Shown here piece by piece: positions 30,301-40,490 of a DNA stretch of 44,432 nt. The DNA is taken from the NCBI GenBank assembly GCA_031835245.1, contig JAVKOQ010000393.1, positions 1 through 44,432 of the forward strand, given 5' to 3'. The translations under genes were made by a program, and so were the position numbers. How positions within the stretch are numbered: the first letter of the stretch is position 1; every line of letters begins with the position of its first letter. The stretch is from Balamuthia mandrillaris. Taxonomy: Eukaryota > Discosea > Longamoebia > Balamuthiidae. The notes beneath the pieces were generated by a model that worked only from the letters and a program-made list of their open reading frames with translations, did no database searches and was not told the DNA's origin.

Positions 30301-32564
30301 ATGAGGAGAGGAGGAGGCGGGAGGCGAGGCTTCCCGCTGCATGAGGCCGTGGCGGCGGGGGATGCCGACCGAGTGCGACACCTTTTGCAGGTTCTCAGGG
30401 ATGGAGAGCAAGCACAGCCACCACCGCCCCAAGATGGAAAGGAAGAGGAAGAGCCGGAGAAAGAGCAGCTGCCTCCCTTTGGGATAAATGATAGGAACGA
30501 GGAAGGGCTTGCTCCACTGCATATTGCCGCTAGGCAGGGGCAAGTTGATTGTCTCGAGCTTTTGTTGTCCTTACAAGGGCAAGAGGAGAGCATAGACGTA
30601 AACCTGTTGACGGAGGACGGTCTCTCTCCAATTCAGCTGGCTCTCTATGAAGCCCCCGATGAGGAGCAGCGCAAGGAGCGAACAGTGCGGCTGCTGTGTC
30701 AACATGGGGCGGACACGAACGTGCAGAACGCAGCCACTGGAACTCCTCCGCTGTGGGACGCTGTCTACGCGGGGCTCTCTACTTGCATTCCCATTCTAGT
30801 TGGTTTGCTCTTCTCTTGCCATTCTGTTGTCGTTCTTCTAAGACTTATGACGCGACAGAACATGGAGCAGATGTGCAGTGCCAAAGTCCAGAGGGAGAAA
30901 CCATTCTTTTTGCGGCCATTGCCAATGAACAAGTGGAGACGGTGGCCTATCTCCTGTCCGCAACGGGTGCAGAAGCAGCCAAAGAACTCGCCAACAAATC
31001 CAATTTGGAGGGATACACCGCTCTTCATCTCTGTTGTACTTTATCTTCGTCGCCTTCTCCAAAACAAGGCGTAGAATCAGCAGCAGTGAAGATGGCGAGA
31101 TTATTGTTAGAGAAAGGAGGAGCGGAAGCATCTCTCTTGCTTCGCAACGAGAAGGGCAACACCCCACTCATGGAAGCCATCGAAATGGCCCGCTCTGAAA
31201 AAGAAGCTGAAGGTGACGTTGTTGATGCGGAAGAAATAACGTGTAACTCTGCTTTGTGCTATCTGCTACAAAGCTGGCAGCGCAAAGCTGATCAGAAGTT
31301 GAGAGCGAGGAATCCCACCATTCCTCCTGCTGATGGTGCTGACCTCTTCACCAGTTTATTGCTTTCTTCATCATCTCCTGCTTCTTCTTCTTCTTCTTCG
31401 TCTTTGGTCGAGAGAAGGCCATTGCTGTGGCGGATAGTAGAGTATTTGCAACATCCAAATCAGCTTTGCGAGATGGAATTGGTTAGCAAAGATGTACGAC
31501 ATTGTCTTCTCTCCATTGGCCAGAAGAGTTCCTCAGCTTCTTCATCGTCTTCGTGGTTGGAACCATGGCATGCACTCTACCTTCGATGGTTCAGAGATGA
31601 GAAAGAAGATGCAAAAGAAAATGAAGAGCGGAAAAGCCGAAAGCAAACAGGCAAGATATGGGGAACGGTTTACGGACAGGGTTCTAGCTTCTATGCCATG
31701 AAACTATTCCAGGAGGAAGAACGAAGCGAAGGCTCGTCATGGAAAAGTTGGTTCATGGAAAGATATCTGCTGGAAACCTGCGATCCTTCTCTCCACAAGA
31801 ACATTGACGGCTTCCTCTGTTTCTGTTTCCACAACGCGTTATCCTTTTCCATCAACAAAACAGCAGAACAAAGAAGCGAAAGCGAAGGAGAAGGAGGGGA
31901 GTGGAAGATAAACGGTCCGATGGAAGCGTTGCAGTCGACCATCCTCTTCGCTCGCTCCGCTTTCGAGTATCGTCGTTATAGAGCCACATGCATGGTGCAC
32001 AGAGCCACCGCTCGAAGGATGGTCGTGCGACCAGTTCCTTTCCAACGGACCACACGTGGCCCACTGGAAAGAGAAGGCAAAGCCCATGCTCATCTTCTTT
32101 GCTTCTACGAGGACGATCTCGGTAGTGACGAGACAGACGCATCCTTCCTTACCTTTGAAGATAACGTGCGTTCTTTCTTCTGTTAGGCGTGTTTTGCGGT
32201 GTTGTTAGTGACTCTCCTTTGGTTTTTTTTTTGTTTTTGAACTAAGGCATTGGAGGGAGATGAACCACGCCTCCTTGTTGGCATTCGGTCAACTTCGAGT
32301 GGCAATGTTGGACGTGAGAAAGGCATTTCATCTTCCAAACAACAGTTGATACAAGAAGCCTGTGAAAAGGTTTCTCTCTCGCTCTCTCTTTCTCGCTGTT
32401 ATGAATTTTCATCTGAAACAACTAATTCTTCCTCTATTCAGTACCGGTGTGATGTGCTGTATTGCTCTGTGTCAGAAGGAAGAGGCGTGCACGCTATTTT
32501 TGAGCGTCTTATAAGCCTCTGCGATCGTATGGAGTGTTGTAGAGATGTAAACACAAACGAATAA
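30301..32564 (+). CDS. ankyrin-repeat, F-box-like protein with C-terminal GTPase-like region
   Basis: Exons 30301-30802, 30859-32165, 32247-32369 and 32442-32564, in phase, about 684 residues. Ankyrin repeats begin at ~10 (PLHEAVAAGDADRVRHLL), continue with APLHIAARQGQVDCLELL and cross intron 1 as VEHGADVQCQSPEGETILFAA. Around residue 375-405 LLWRIVEYLQHPNQLCEMEL with VSKDVRHCL looks like an F-box (SKP1-binding) motif. The last third ends RLLVGIRSTSSGN, then DVLYCSVSEGRGVHAIFERL, which parallels the G4-G5 end of Ras-like domains without an obvious P-loop. Such proteins often recruit substrates to SCF ligases. The start ATG was chosen over an upstream in-frame GTG at 30268. The gap to the SOD-like gene is 138 bases and divergent. 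Confidence 0.85.
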
Positions 32565-32617
32565 AGTGCAATGTGTATATTTGGGGAGTTGAGTTTTTAA
32601 GTTTCCAAAAAAACCAC

Positions 32618-34755
32618 TTATAATGACTGCAGCTGGTTCAACAATTTTTTCCACTCGTCCGCCATCTGATTTACCAAATTGTTCAATTATTGTTCTCCCA
32701 GAGCACGAGAGAGAGAGAGAGAGAGCGAGAGAGAAACGACAAGAAAGTAACAAACCTGCACAGTGGAGTCCATGGAGCACTTGGCATATTCGCGGAGAGC
32801 TCTGGTGATTTGAGTTGCTTTTGTTTTCTCAAAACGGAGGATCTCATTCTTAACGCTGTCGCTTATCATCTCAAATTCATCTTTGTTGTTTTCAATCCTC
32901 TTTTCCAACTTTTTGGGTATTGTTAAAAAAAGAGAGGCATATACGCTGCAAGAAAAAGAAGTAACTGAAGAGAATCAAACCTCTGTGATTTCATTTTCAA
33001 CCGCAGTAGCTTTGTTGGTTCCTTTCACTTTGTCCAATCGGTCTCGTTTGCCAGCGAGCTGCTTTTCGAGATGCTGCAACTCAGCCAGGGAGGTTAATCT
33101 GTTGTTTAGAGTGGTTTTAGCAGCCTCCAACACTCTTGTGTGATGTGCTATGACCTCCTCGAAATAAACCTGTGATAAAATGCAATTAGCAATCATAAGA
33201 AAAAATAATTTGATAATAAGAGAGGAAAGAAGGAGCTTACTTCTTGGTCGCCAACGGCCTCTTGAAGAACGAGACGAACACCCTCGCTAGCGTCTCCAAG
33301 TTTGGACCAATGCAGCCCGAGCTTATTGTCAAGAGCTTTCAGAGGAGATGCAATGGAGAACTCAACCCGTTCACTTGGTGCATCGCCCTTTGACTCTGGC
33401 TCTTCCTCTCCTTCCTCCTTTTCTTGTTTGTCAACGGAAGAGGCAGCAGAGGATGCAATACTGTACTTGTCTTCTACATCAGATACAGCCTTTGCTGCCA
33501 CACTAAAGTCATAAATCAAATTTGCAAGCTCTAAACCATTGTAAAAGTAAATAGCCAGCCAAAGATTCAAATAATACAAGAACCAAAGCGAAGTACCTCT
33601 TCTCTTGGCACTCAAAGTCTGAGAAGATTGCAACATGGTGGCCAAACTGTCGGAAAGGTCAGCGAGGTAGTTCTTCTTCTCTTCGAACCACTGATCGACC
33701 TCCTGCGGCGCGCTCATCGTGACCGCCGAAGAAAGAAAGGAGAAAACCTTCTTGGTGTAGCCTGCTTGTGGCTTTTTGGTCTTTGCCTCCTCCAACGACT
33801 CACCGTTGGCCTCAAGGAAAGTTTGAAGGCACTCGCTGGTGCAAAGAATAGGATGTTGCACCACTTCACGGAGAAACTGTTGCAACTCTCGGCGTCTTCT
33901 TTCGATGAAGAACGTGTCGAAGCGATCTGTGATAGAAGGACGAACGCAAGAAAGGAAGTAAGTATAAGTTCTTCAGAGATGTATGTTGACAGAAACACTC
34001 ACTTTGAATGATGGTCTTCTCAGGCAAAGGAGGAATGATGACGCCCTTGAAATTTTCACCTAGGCGGTCATGCAACCAGAAAAAGTCGCTGTAGCGCCTC
34101 TCCACCGTGAACTGTTTCTGGTGGTATTGAGCCAAAGAAGTCTGTTCCGTTTGTTTTCAATTAGTTTTGCTTTTTTGAGGGTAATAATAATAAAATAGAA
34201 AAGACGAAGAAGGAAAAGGAAGAACAAGAAGAAGGAGAAGAACAAGAAGAGATGAGCAGTGGCTTGAGAATAAGAAGAACAAAAAGGAAGAAGCAAACCT
34301 TGACGTTGACTTTGTAGGTGACGTACGCCTTCATGCCTTCGCCGTGCTTTTCATATTCGCCCAATGTTATCTGAAACGCTTTCGACGAAGCAGAAGAAGA
34401 TGCAGAGGAGGAAGAAGCGGAAGATCCACCTTCTTCCTTTGCTTCCTCTTCCGCTACTACTGGTTCGTCGTGTCCCTTATCTCCTTCCTCTTCATGTTGC
34501 GCAGGAGGAACGACGTCTGAAGCAGCTTGCAAGGCACCCCCAAAGAAGGACTCTGTCATGCTCGACTTCATATCCTGATAATTTTCTTCTTCCTCTTCAC
34601 TGTCGGAGGAAGTAACGACCTCTTCCTCCTTTTGGAAGTGAATTTTGCTTGATGAGGACACGACCCAAATAAAAACAATCTCTCACTTGCGCTCAAAAAA
34701 AAAAACCTACCTCAGCTGCAAAAGGAGACGCGATGTTGCCAAACTGTTCTGACAT
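32618..34755 (-). CDS. sorting nexin, SNX1/SNX2/Vps5-like (PX-BAR)
   Basis: Eight exons (34755-34711, 34628-34299, 34141-34003, 33926-33597, 33530-33241, 33169-32981, 32908-32756, 32665-32618), in phase, about 507 residues. An acidic Ser-rich N-terminus leads to a PX domain (KQFTVERRYSDFFWLHDRLG, then GVIIPPLPEK), whose RRYSDF motif binds PI3P. A helical BAR region of ~250 residues follows (QQFLREVVQHPILCTSECLQ, then LHWSKLGDASEGVRLVLQEA, VLEAAKTTLNNRLTSLAELQ). The last exon encodes only MADEWKKLLNQLQSL. It forms the membrane-tubulating part of retromer, retrieving cargo from endosomes to Golgi. Intron 7 holds a GA tract. A 21-base CA tract precedes the start. Confidence 0.93.
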
Positions 34756-34770
34756 AGAGTTCCTCGAGTG

Positions 34771-34791
34771 ACACACACACACACACACACA
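34771..34791. repeat. CA dinucleotide tract in the 5' leader of the sorting nexin
   Basis: Ten and a half AC units, then a run of A, 16 bases before the start codon on the minus strand. Reads as TG/GT repeat in the sense strand. Confidence 0.85.
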
Positions 34792-34964
34792 AAAAAAAGA
34801 AAGAAGACCACAAAAGAAAAAAAAAAGTGAAGGGTGAACGTTCCTCGTTGCTTTGTCTTTTTCTTCTTCTTTGTTTTTTTTCTTGCGCAAAGCGCTTTTT
34901 TCGATCTAAAGTCTACAAAAAATATTTACTGTCGACTAAAGGGCACACCAGCTGGTACAGCAGC

Positions 34965-35579
34965 TCAGCAGTAGTTGACGTGCCTAAAGGTCAGGGAGTA
35001 CCGCTTGGCCCCGTCGTTGCTCAGCGTGCCGGGCAGCATGCCGTGCTTCCACGCCGTGCGAGAAGGCCCGGTCATAAGGTACAAGGAACGGCGGGGAATG
35101 GCCACTTTGGCCTGCGTCTTGCCGCGCGAAAAGAAGAGATAGGCATCGGACAAAAGGCTGACCCCAAAGATAACTTCCTTGTAGGTGCTACGGTGGTCGA
35201 AATGGAACTGCAGCGAGTCCTCTGGCTTGTACTCGTTGATGAAAAGCTCTGTGTATTTGTCCTCTCCCATGTGATAGTCCGTCAGATCAAACTGAGGAAA
35301 GTGGTCCTCGGTGACCTGCTTGATTTTCTGGGCCAACGGAGCCGCAAAGCTTGGCAACGGGGTTACGATGCAACCTTTCTTCACTTGGTACTTGCTGTCG
35401 TGCCAGGGTCCGTACATTTGGACGCGTCGCGTGTTGGAGCGGTTCATCTTCCAGGAGCCAGCATCTATCAGCTCCGCCAATGTTTGCTCCTCTTCCTCCG
35501 ATAGGAACTGCTTCACCAAGAAAAGGCCTGGCACACCCGTGTCTACGATCACCTCCATGTCCTGATGTGGTGCGTTCAT
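34965..35579 (-). CDS. AlkB-type Fe(II)/2-oxoglutarate dioxygenase
   Basis: Single exon, 204 residues, MNAPHQDMEVIVDTGVPGLF at the start. It has the AlkB order NEYKPEDSLQFHFDHR (iron ligands His-x-Asp), then SLLSDAYLFFSR and RRSLYLMTGPSRTAWKHGM (third ligand His). It ends RYSLTFRHV, where the two Arg contact 2-oxoglutarate. Human ALKBH proteins demethylate DNA, RNA or protein; the paralog cannot be chosen from sequence alone, and the short N-terminus lacks extra domains. No intron is seen, unusual in this window. Catalytic residues appear complete. Confidence 0.9.
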   Translation of the reverse strand: MNAPHQDMEVIVDTGVPGLFLVKQFLSEEEEQTLAELIDAGSWKMNRSNTRRVQMYGPWHDSKYQVKKGCIVTPLPSFAAPLAQKIKQVTEDHFPQFDLTDYHMGEDKYTELFINEYKPEDSLQFHFDHRSTYKEVIFGVSLLSDAYLFFSRGKTQAKVAIPRRSLYLMTGPSRTAWKHGMLPGTLSNDGAKRYSLTFRHVNYC

Positions 35580-35786
35580 TCGTTGGTTTGTGAGTGTAAC
35601 ACTTTGTTCTCTCTCCCTCCGTTACTTTATAAGTAGTTCGGCAGCCATTATATCGCCATTTGTTTGCGACACAGAAAAAGAAAGGTTCAGCAAAGAATTT
35701 AGACAAAAAAGAATTCCAAGAAAATATTGTCGACAAAAGAGAAAGGAAAAAAAGTGTTTTGGATTTGGATTTGGATTTGATGCGTT

Positions 35787-36401
35787 TTATGCGTGTCTCT
35801 TGACCTCGAAGAACTTGTGGAGTTGGTAGATCTGCCACACGCTGACCGCCACAAGCATGGCCGCCTCGAAGAAGCTCCACCACAACACCCTGGCGTTGGT
35901 GCTCTCTGAAGTGTCCCTGTGCGCCCTCTCCCTGGACCTCATGTACTTTTGCTCGTCCTTGACCGTCTGAATGCCCCTCTTCAGCTCCTCCAAAGATCGA
36001 TGCACGGGGTCCAACATGTCCAGCTTGCTGCCATCGTTATCCTCCTTCTCCCCCACGTCTAGCTGGAAGCTCACCAACTTGCTGGTCACAGTGGACATGC
36101 GGTTGCTGAAGCAGAAGGAGTACGTGCCCTCCTTGTTGGCAGCAAAGGCAAACTTGCCCTCCGTCTCCCTGTCTGCCTTGAAGAGGTTCTCGCCCACTGG
36201 GTCCGTGACGGTGAAGTCAATGTCGTAGGCTCCTCCTTGCAGCACCTGGAACTGCACGTTGAAGCTCACTCCAGGCGTAACGTCCTCGTAGAAGCATTGC
36301 TCTCTGAAGGGCTCCACGCTGAAGCTGAGCGCCTGAGAGAGCCCCACCAATGCCAGTGCCACCACCAACAAGGGGCACAACAGATTCTTCGTCGTCTTCA
36401 T
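35787..36401 (-). CDS. p24/TMED family cargo receptor (TMED2-like)
   Basis: Single exon, 204 residues. Signal peptide MKTTKNLLCPLLVVALALVG, then a GOLD domain with FSVEPFREQCFYEDV and TYSFCFSN (paired Cys). A coiled coil follows (HRSLEELKRGIQTVKDEQKY), then a transmembrane helix (LWWSFFEAAMLVAVSVWQIY) and a cytosolic tail ending FFEVKRHA, with the FF COPII motif and basic residues. This matches the p24 beta (TMED2) group, which cycles between ER and Golgi in COPII and COPI vesicles. The FEVKRHA end resembles human FEVRRVV. The coding sequence is GC-rich, fitting high expression. Confidence 0.95.
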   Translation of the reverse strand: MKTTKNLLCPLLVVALALVGLSQALSFSVEPFREQCFYEDVTPGVSFNVQFQVLQGGAYDIDFTVTDPVGENLFKADRETEGKFAFAANKEGTYSFCFSNRMSTVTSKLVSFQLDVGEKEDNDGSKLDMLDPVHRSLEELKRGIQTVKDEQKYMRSRERAHRDTSESTNARVLWWSFFEAAMLVAVSVWQIYQLHKFFEVKRHA

Positions 36402-36772
36402 CTGCTTCCAACCACCCAAAAAAAAAGTGTGCTGCGTACACTCACTCACTCACTCAAAAAAAAAAGTACTGCCACGCACTGCACCCCCCTTTCTTCTTCT
36501 TTCCTTTTTTTTCCTGTTGTGAGGGGCGAAATTTGACCCCTTTGGTATTTTTTTGTGAGGCCCAAAAATGGTTTTTCTGCTGATCATGATCTTTTGTCTA
36601 ATCACCAAAGTTTTCGCGCGTTAGATTTTGCAGAGAAAGCTTTAGTGTGTCCACCTTTGGAACGCGCAAGAAGAGAAAGAAAAGAAGAAAGGTGCCGGTT
36701 TGAGAACAAAGAGCCCCGCTATAGTGAGTCTTGGTTTTTGTTTTTGTATTTTTATTATTAGGAACGATCATC
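36402..36772. promoter_or_regulatory. divergent promoter region (p24 / CUE protein)
   Basis: 370 bases between two divergent genes. It includes a GATCATGATC palindrome at 36581-36590, and TTATTATTAGGAA just upstream of the CUE gene. No TATA box is clear. Confidence 0.4.
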
Positions 36773-38382
36773 ATGTTTTCGCGAACGCGATCGACGGCAA
36801 ACGCTGTGCAAAGCAACGCTACCACCATTGATGAGTGGGTAGAAGAGCAGGAAAAAGAGTTGCAACAGAGACTGCAGGCGCTACAAAGTTCATCTCATCT
36901 CATCGTACACTTTTTCTTTTATTCTCATTCATTTAACTTCTTTTCTTTCTTTGTTTGTTTGTGCAGATGTGTTTGGTGATGTGGACAAAAAGTTGATGAA
37001 GCAGTCGCTTCGTAAGAAGAAGAATGTTTTAGGACCGAAAGACATCCAACAGTTCATCCAGCAACAACAAACCGCGGACCAGCAAAAGCGTGCAGAGAAG
37101 CAGAAGTTGAAGAGAAGAAAGGAGATCAAACGCCGGAAAGAGGAGGAAGAAGCAAGGAAGCAGGAAGAAGAGCAGCTTAGGCAAGTGCAAGAGCAACTCA
37201 TGGGCCGTTTCCGCATCATTCCTCGGGCAGAGATTGAAAGCATTTATGAGGAATGTGGAAGGTGCTTATCTTCTTCTTTGTTGTTGTTGTTGTTGATACG
37301 GTGGTGATTATTGTTTTTGTTCTTCAAGGCTTGTTGGTGTTCTTGTTCTTGTTTGTTGTTGCTTCATGTTTTTTCTCATGGGATTAATCCCTTTATCAGA
37401 GACTATGAGAAGACGGTGGAAGAATTGCTACTGCTGGTCGCCTTGGTGGAGAAGGAACAAGCTGCCAAAGAGGAAGAGAAGCAAACAGAAACGGAGACAA
37501 CCAAGCAGAAACAAAATGCTGCTGATAGTGAAGAAAACAGCGGAGGCGTTAGGTTCCGGTTCCAAGAAGAGGATTCGGAAAATGAGCGAAAGGTGGTGAA
37601 ACAGTTTTTGTTGCAGTCTATGTCAAGGTCCAGAATAGCTATCAACCGCACTGATGCAGGTATCTTTTTCTTGTTCTCTTTCTTTGTGTCCCCTCTTTCT
37701 TCCCTTACACGAAGCACAATAGTTTCACGCAAGCTTAAGGAAAAAGAGGAAAGCAAGGACAAAGATAAGGTGGACGTGTCTCTCATAGAATCCCGAGCAG
37801 AAGAAGAAGAAGAAGAGGACACACAAGCTAAAGAAAGAACCGCCTTGGAAGCAGTGCTGAAGAAACAGTTTGCTGACTTGCCCGAAGATACCGTTACTAC
37901 TGTTCTCACGAATACCAACTACAACAAAGACAAAGCCATCGAGGAGTTGTTGTTCCGGTCGGAGAACATGAAAGTGAAGAACTTGGTGTTGATATTTGGC
38001 AAGTATGTAGAGGAGTTTGAAGTGAGGGAAGCTTTGGTAAACAGCGATTGGGATGTGAGGAAAGCAACAGTAGAGCTAAACACAAAAATGGAGCAGCGAC
38101 AGGCGGACAAGAGGAGAGAAGAGGAGGAACTCAACAAGATGAAAGAGAAGGAGCGAGAGAAGGAACTGAAGAAAATCGAGGAGGAAAGAAAGAGAAAGCG
38201 GAATGAAATGCTGAAGACCTCTATGCGCTTTGTAGAGAAAGGAAGGGTAGAGAAAAAGAAGAACCTTGGAGCTATGTTCGAGAAACGCATGCAAGAAATG
38301 GCCGAAAAAGAGAGACTGCAAAAGGAGGAACAACAGCAGAAGCAAAACCAGAACGTCAGCGCCGCTAAAAAGGTGGGTGCAA

Positions 38383-38413
<31 letters not shown>

Positions 38414-38871
38414 TAACGAAATGAATTTTATTATAAAATATAGGGATTAGCGATGAACTTGGCCAACATACTAACACCTGAAATGTTGGCTGGTGGTCGC
38501 CCTCCTCCTCGTCCTGTCAGAGCTTCAGCACCGGCCCCACAACATCCTCATCCCCATCCCGCATCTCCACTCCTTCACTCTGCAACAGCGGTTGTTCAAG
38601 GAGGAACGGGAGCACCTGAAGCAATAACAACAGTAGATACTCCCACCACGTCTTCAGGTTTGCTTTTCTTCTTCATTCTTCTTTTCCATTCATTCATTGC
38701 TGATATTTTACAACAAAATGAGAAGAGGACGATAAGTTCGTGGATACGTTTTTGCAAGTGCGCAAGGCTCGAGCAATGGGGGCGAGGGGCAGAAGGCCGC
38801 CTACTCGTGCAAAACGATCTGCTGATGCCACGTCGTCTTCCGAAGCCGCTCAGCAAAACGAAGAAAACTGA
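36773..38871 (+). CDS. multi-CUE coiled-coil protein
   Basis: Six exons (36773-36887, 36967-37261, 37400-37659, 37723-38372, 38444-38657, 38723-38871), in phase, about 560 residues. Exon 6 start is 38723 or 38726. Three ubiquitin-binding-like helical units occur: LMGRFRIIPRAEIESIYEEC with DYEKTVEELL (split by intron 2), LEAVLKKQFADLPEDTVTTV with NKDKAIEELL, and LVLIFGKYVEEFEVREALVN with SDWDVRKATVEL. They resemble CUE domains, which bind ubiquitin. Between and after them lie basic-acidic coiled coils (KKEIKRRKEE-like and EREKELKKIEEERKRKR). The C-terminus is Pro-rich, then basic (ARGRRPPTRAKRSADA). I have no family name. Intron 4 starts with a 27-base CT repeat right after the donor. Confidence 0.85.
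38383..38410 (+). repeat. CT tract right after a 5' splice site
   Basis: Pure CT following the donor GTGGGTG of intron 4 of the multi-CUE gene. It lies in the sense orientation as pyrimidines. Confidence 0.85.
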
Positions 38872-38911
38872 ATGCGACGTTTTGATACGGGTTCTCTGCC
38901 AAAGATGAACA

Positions 38912-39542
38912 TTATGTGTAGTTCGTCTTCGTTTTCCGTTCCTTTCGCTGTTTCTTTTGTTTCTTCTTTTCTTTCTTTTTCTGCTTCTTTTCTTTCTTTT
39001 GTTCCTTTTTCTCTTTCTTTGTAGAGCTCCGCTTTTCACTTTGCTTTTGTACCTCCTGCTTCTCCGCTTTCATTCCGTGAAGGAGGTCGCTCGCACTTTG
39101 CCTACCATTCGCCTCTCTTGCCTTTTCTTCTCGCTCTTCTTGATGCTGTAGTTTTATGCTGCCCAATCGCTCCTTCTTCTCATGCTCCTCCTCTTCTTTG
39201 TCGCTCGTATTATTGTTGTTGTTTTCGACTGGTTCTTGAAAAGAAGAGCCACACCATTGCTTAAACGCTTCCACTACAAATAAAGCAAAAAAAAATATTA
39301 GTTTCTTTTTGTTTGAATCTAAAGAGTAGAAACAAAAAGACAAGAAAAAGATGAAGAAAGAAAACTTCCAGAAAGAAAAAGAAAGGAAACAAAGTGGCAA
39401 GAAAGAGAGCCGCCAAAAACACAGCGAAACGGAAAGAAAAAAAGGAAGAAAACGGGTCGCTCCGGAACAGCACTTTGGAAAAGAACAAGGCGAAAACACA
39501 AAGAAAAAAAATATCCTGAGGATACGCACACGCAGGCATCAT
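38912..39542 (-). CDS. small Lys-rich protein, weak
   Basis: Exons 39542-39530 and 39273-38912, in phase at GCGT|TG, give MMPALEAFKQWCGSSFQEPV and a ~125-residue protein. The second half is an almost pure KEKK/KQKK coiled coil ending RKERKTKTNYT. The first exon of 13 bases is unusual but both splice edges fit, and the acceptor follows a strong TTTATTTGTAG. A nucleolar or ribosome-associated protein is a guess from composition. The coding start is uncertain, and further 5' exons may exist between 39550 and 39880 (minus-strand frames there include MVLPKYEQRG and a KKRRIAKYGLG stretch). Confidence 0.4.
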
Positions 39543-39889
39543 TTGACGTAACGCTCTCCCCTATGACGACTTGCCCCCTGAACAAAAAAACAAGGCCGCC
39601 GCTAAGTTTCGTCAGGTTTTCTGTCGACTTGAATAATAATGCGGGTTGGGCCAATAGCAAGGCGGATTGAAATTCACCCCAAGACCATATTTGGCAATTC
39701 TCCGCTTTTTTTGTGTTCTCCACGTTTTTTCTCTTCCCCCCCCAAACCAACTGCTGGGCCTGGAATAAAAAAAAAACGCAACCGAGCTTGTTGCCTTTAT
39801 GCACGGTTGAAGAACATATTCACCTCTCTGCTCATACTTGGGGAGCACCATTGACTTGATTGAGTTTGGAACGAACGAGATACCAGACA
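39543..39889. other. gap with possible minus-strand exons
   Basis: Between the Lys-rich gene and a small plus-strand ORF. Minus-strand frames (MVLPKYEQRG near 39860; AKYGLGVNFNPPCYW near 39670) hint at a small gene, but no phase-consistent joining satisfied me. Otherwise nothing recognised. Confidence 0.3.
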
Positions 39890-40240
39890 ATGGAAGAGGA
39901 GAGAGGAGGCGCAGTAATACACCTTTTGAGGCATTGTCAGTTCCTGGGAGCCGCCACGCCGTTGACGGTTGAAGAGTTAATAGTGGAGGACAAGGAACCT
40001 CTCACCAAGGTCGGTTTTTTGGATGCGCAAGAGGAGCCCGTCGCTTCTGAGCTGCTGGGCACAAACTCGAAGGTCTCTTTGGTGGAGGAACTCTCGGTTC
40101 CATCTTCCTCTGCTTCTTTTATTTCAGGCGAGGCGACGCAGACAAAGCAAGACAGCAACAACCTGTTGGTCGCCAACACGGAGGAAGCACCAGGAGACAA
40201 GAAAGAGCATTGGGAAACAGCATTTTATCGAAGTGCATAG
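39890..40240 (+). CDS. small acidic protein, hypothetical
   Basis: Single ORF of 116 residues from ATG to TAG (MEEERGGAVIHLLRHCQFLG, then TPLTVEELIVEDKEPLTK, then SFISGEATQTKQDSNN). No family is recognised. It has no obvious signal or transmembrane segment and is Glu-rich. The base composition is like neighbouring exons, and it lies between an A/T-rich spacer and an AATAAATAAATT stretch (40421 on) that could serve as its polyadenylation region. The rest of 40241-40490 holds no other gene. Confidence 0.4.
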   Translation: MEEERGGAVIHLLRHCQFLGAATPLTVEELIVEDKEPLTKVGFLDAQEEPVASELLGTNSKVSLVEELSVPSSSASFISGEATQTKQDSNNLLVANTEEAPGDKKEHWETAFYRSA

Positions 40241-40490
40241 CAGAGTTTCTCTATGCTTATCTTTGGAGCGACTCTCTTTTTTTTGTTCAGTTTTTCAATA
40301 GGTGCTGTTTTATTGTTTTGGTTTGTAAACATAGACTGTTTTTTGTGTTTCGTTGTCAACATCTTTTACTCTAGTGTGTCTGGTTCCTCATCCCGTGTAT
40401 TGTGTGCAATCCGACAAAAAATAAATAAATTATTACATAAATTTCCACAAGCCCTCAAGGCGATCTATCCCTAACTAGAAGTTAGGCTGT

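Noticed and set aside
34860-35504. Plus-strand ORF of 225 codons opposite AlkB
   Set aside because: Antisense shadow of a conserved enzyme.
36576-36595. GATCATGATC palindrome as a restriction or attachment site
   Set aside because: A short chance palindrome in a promoter; no mobile element nearby.
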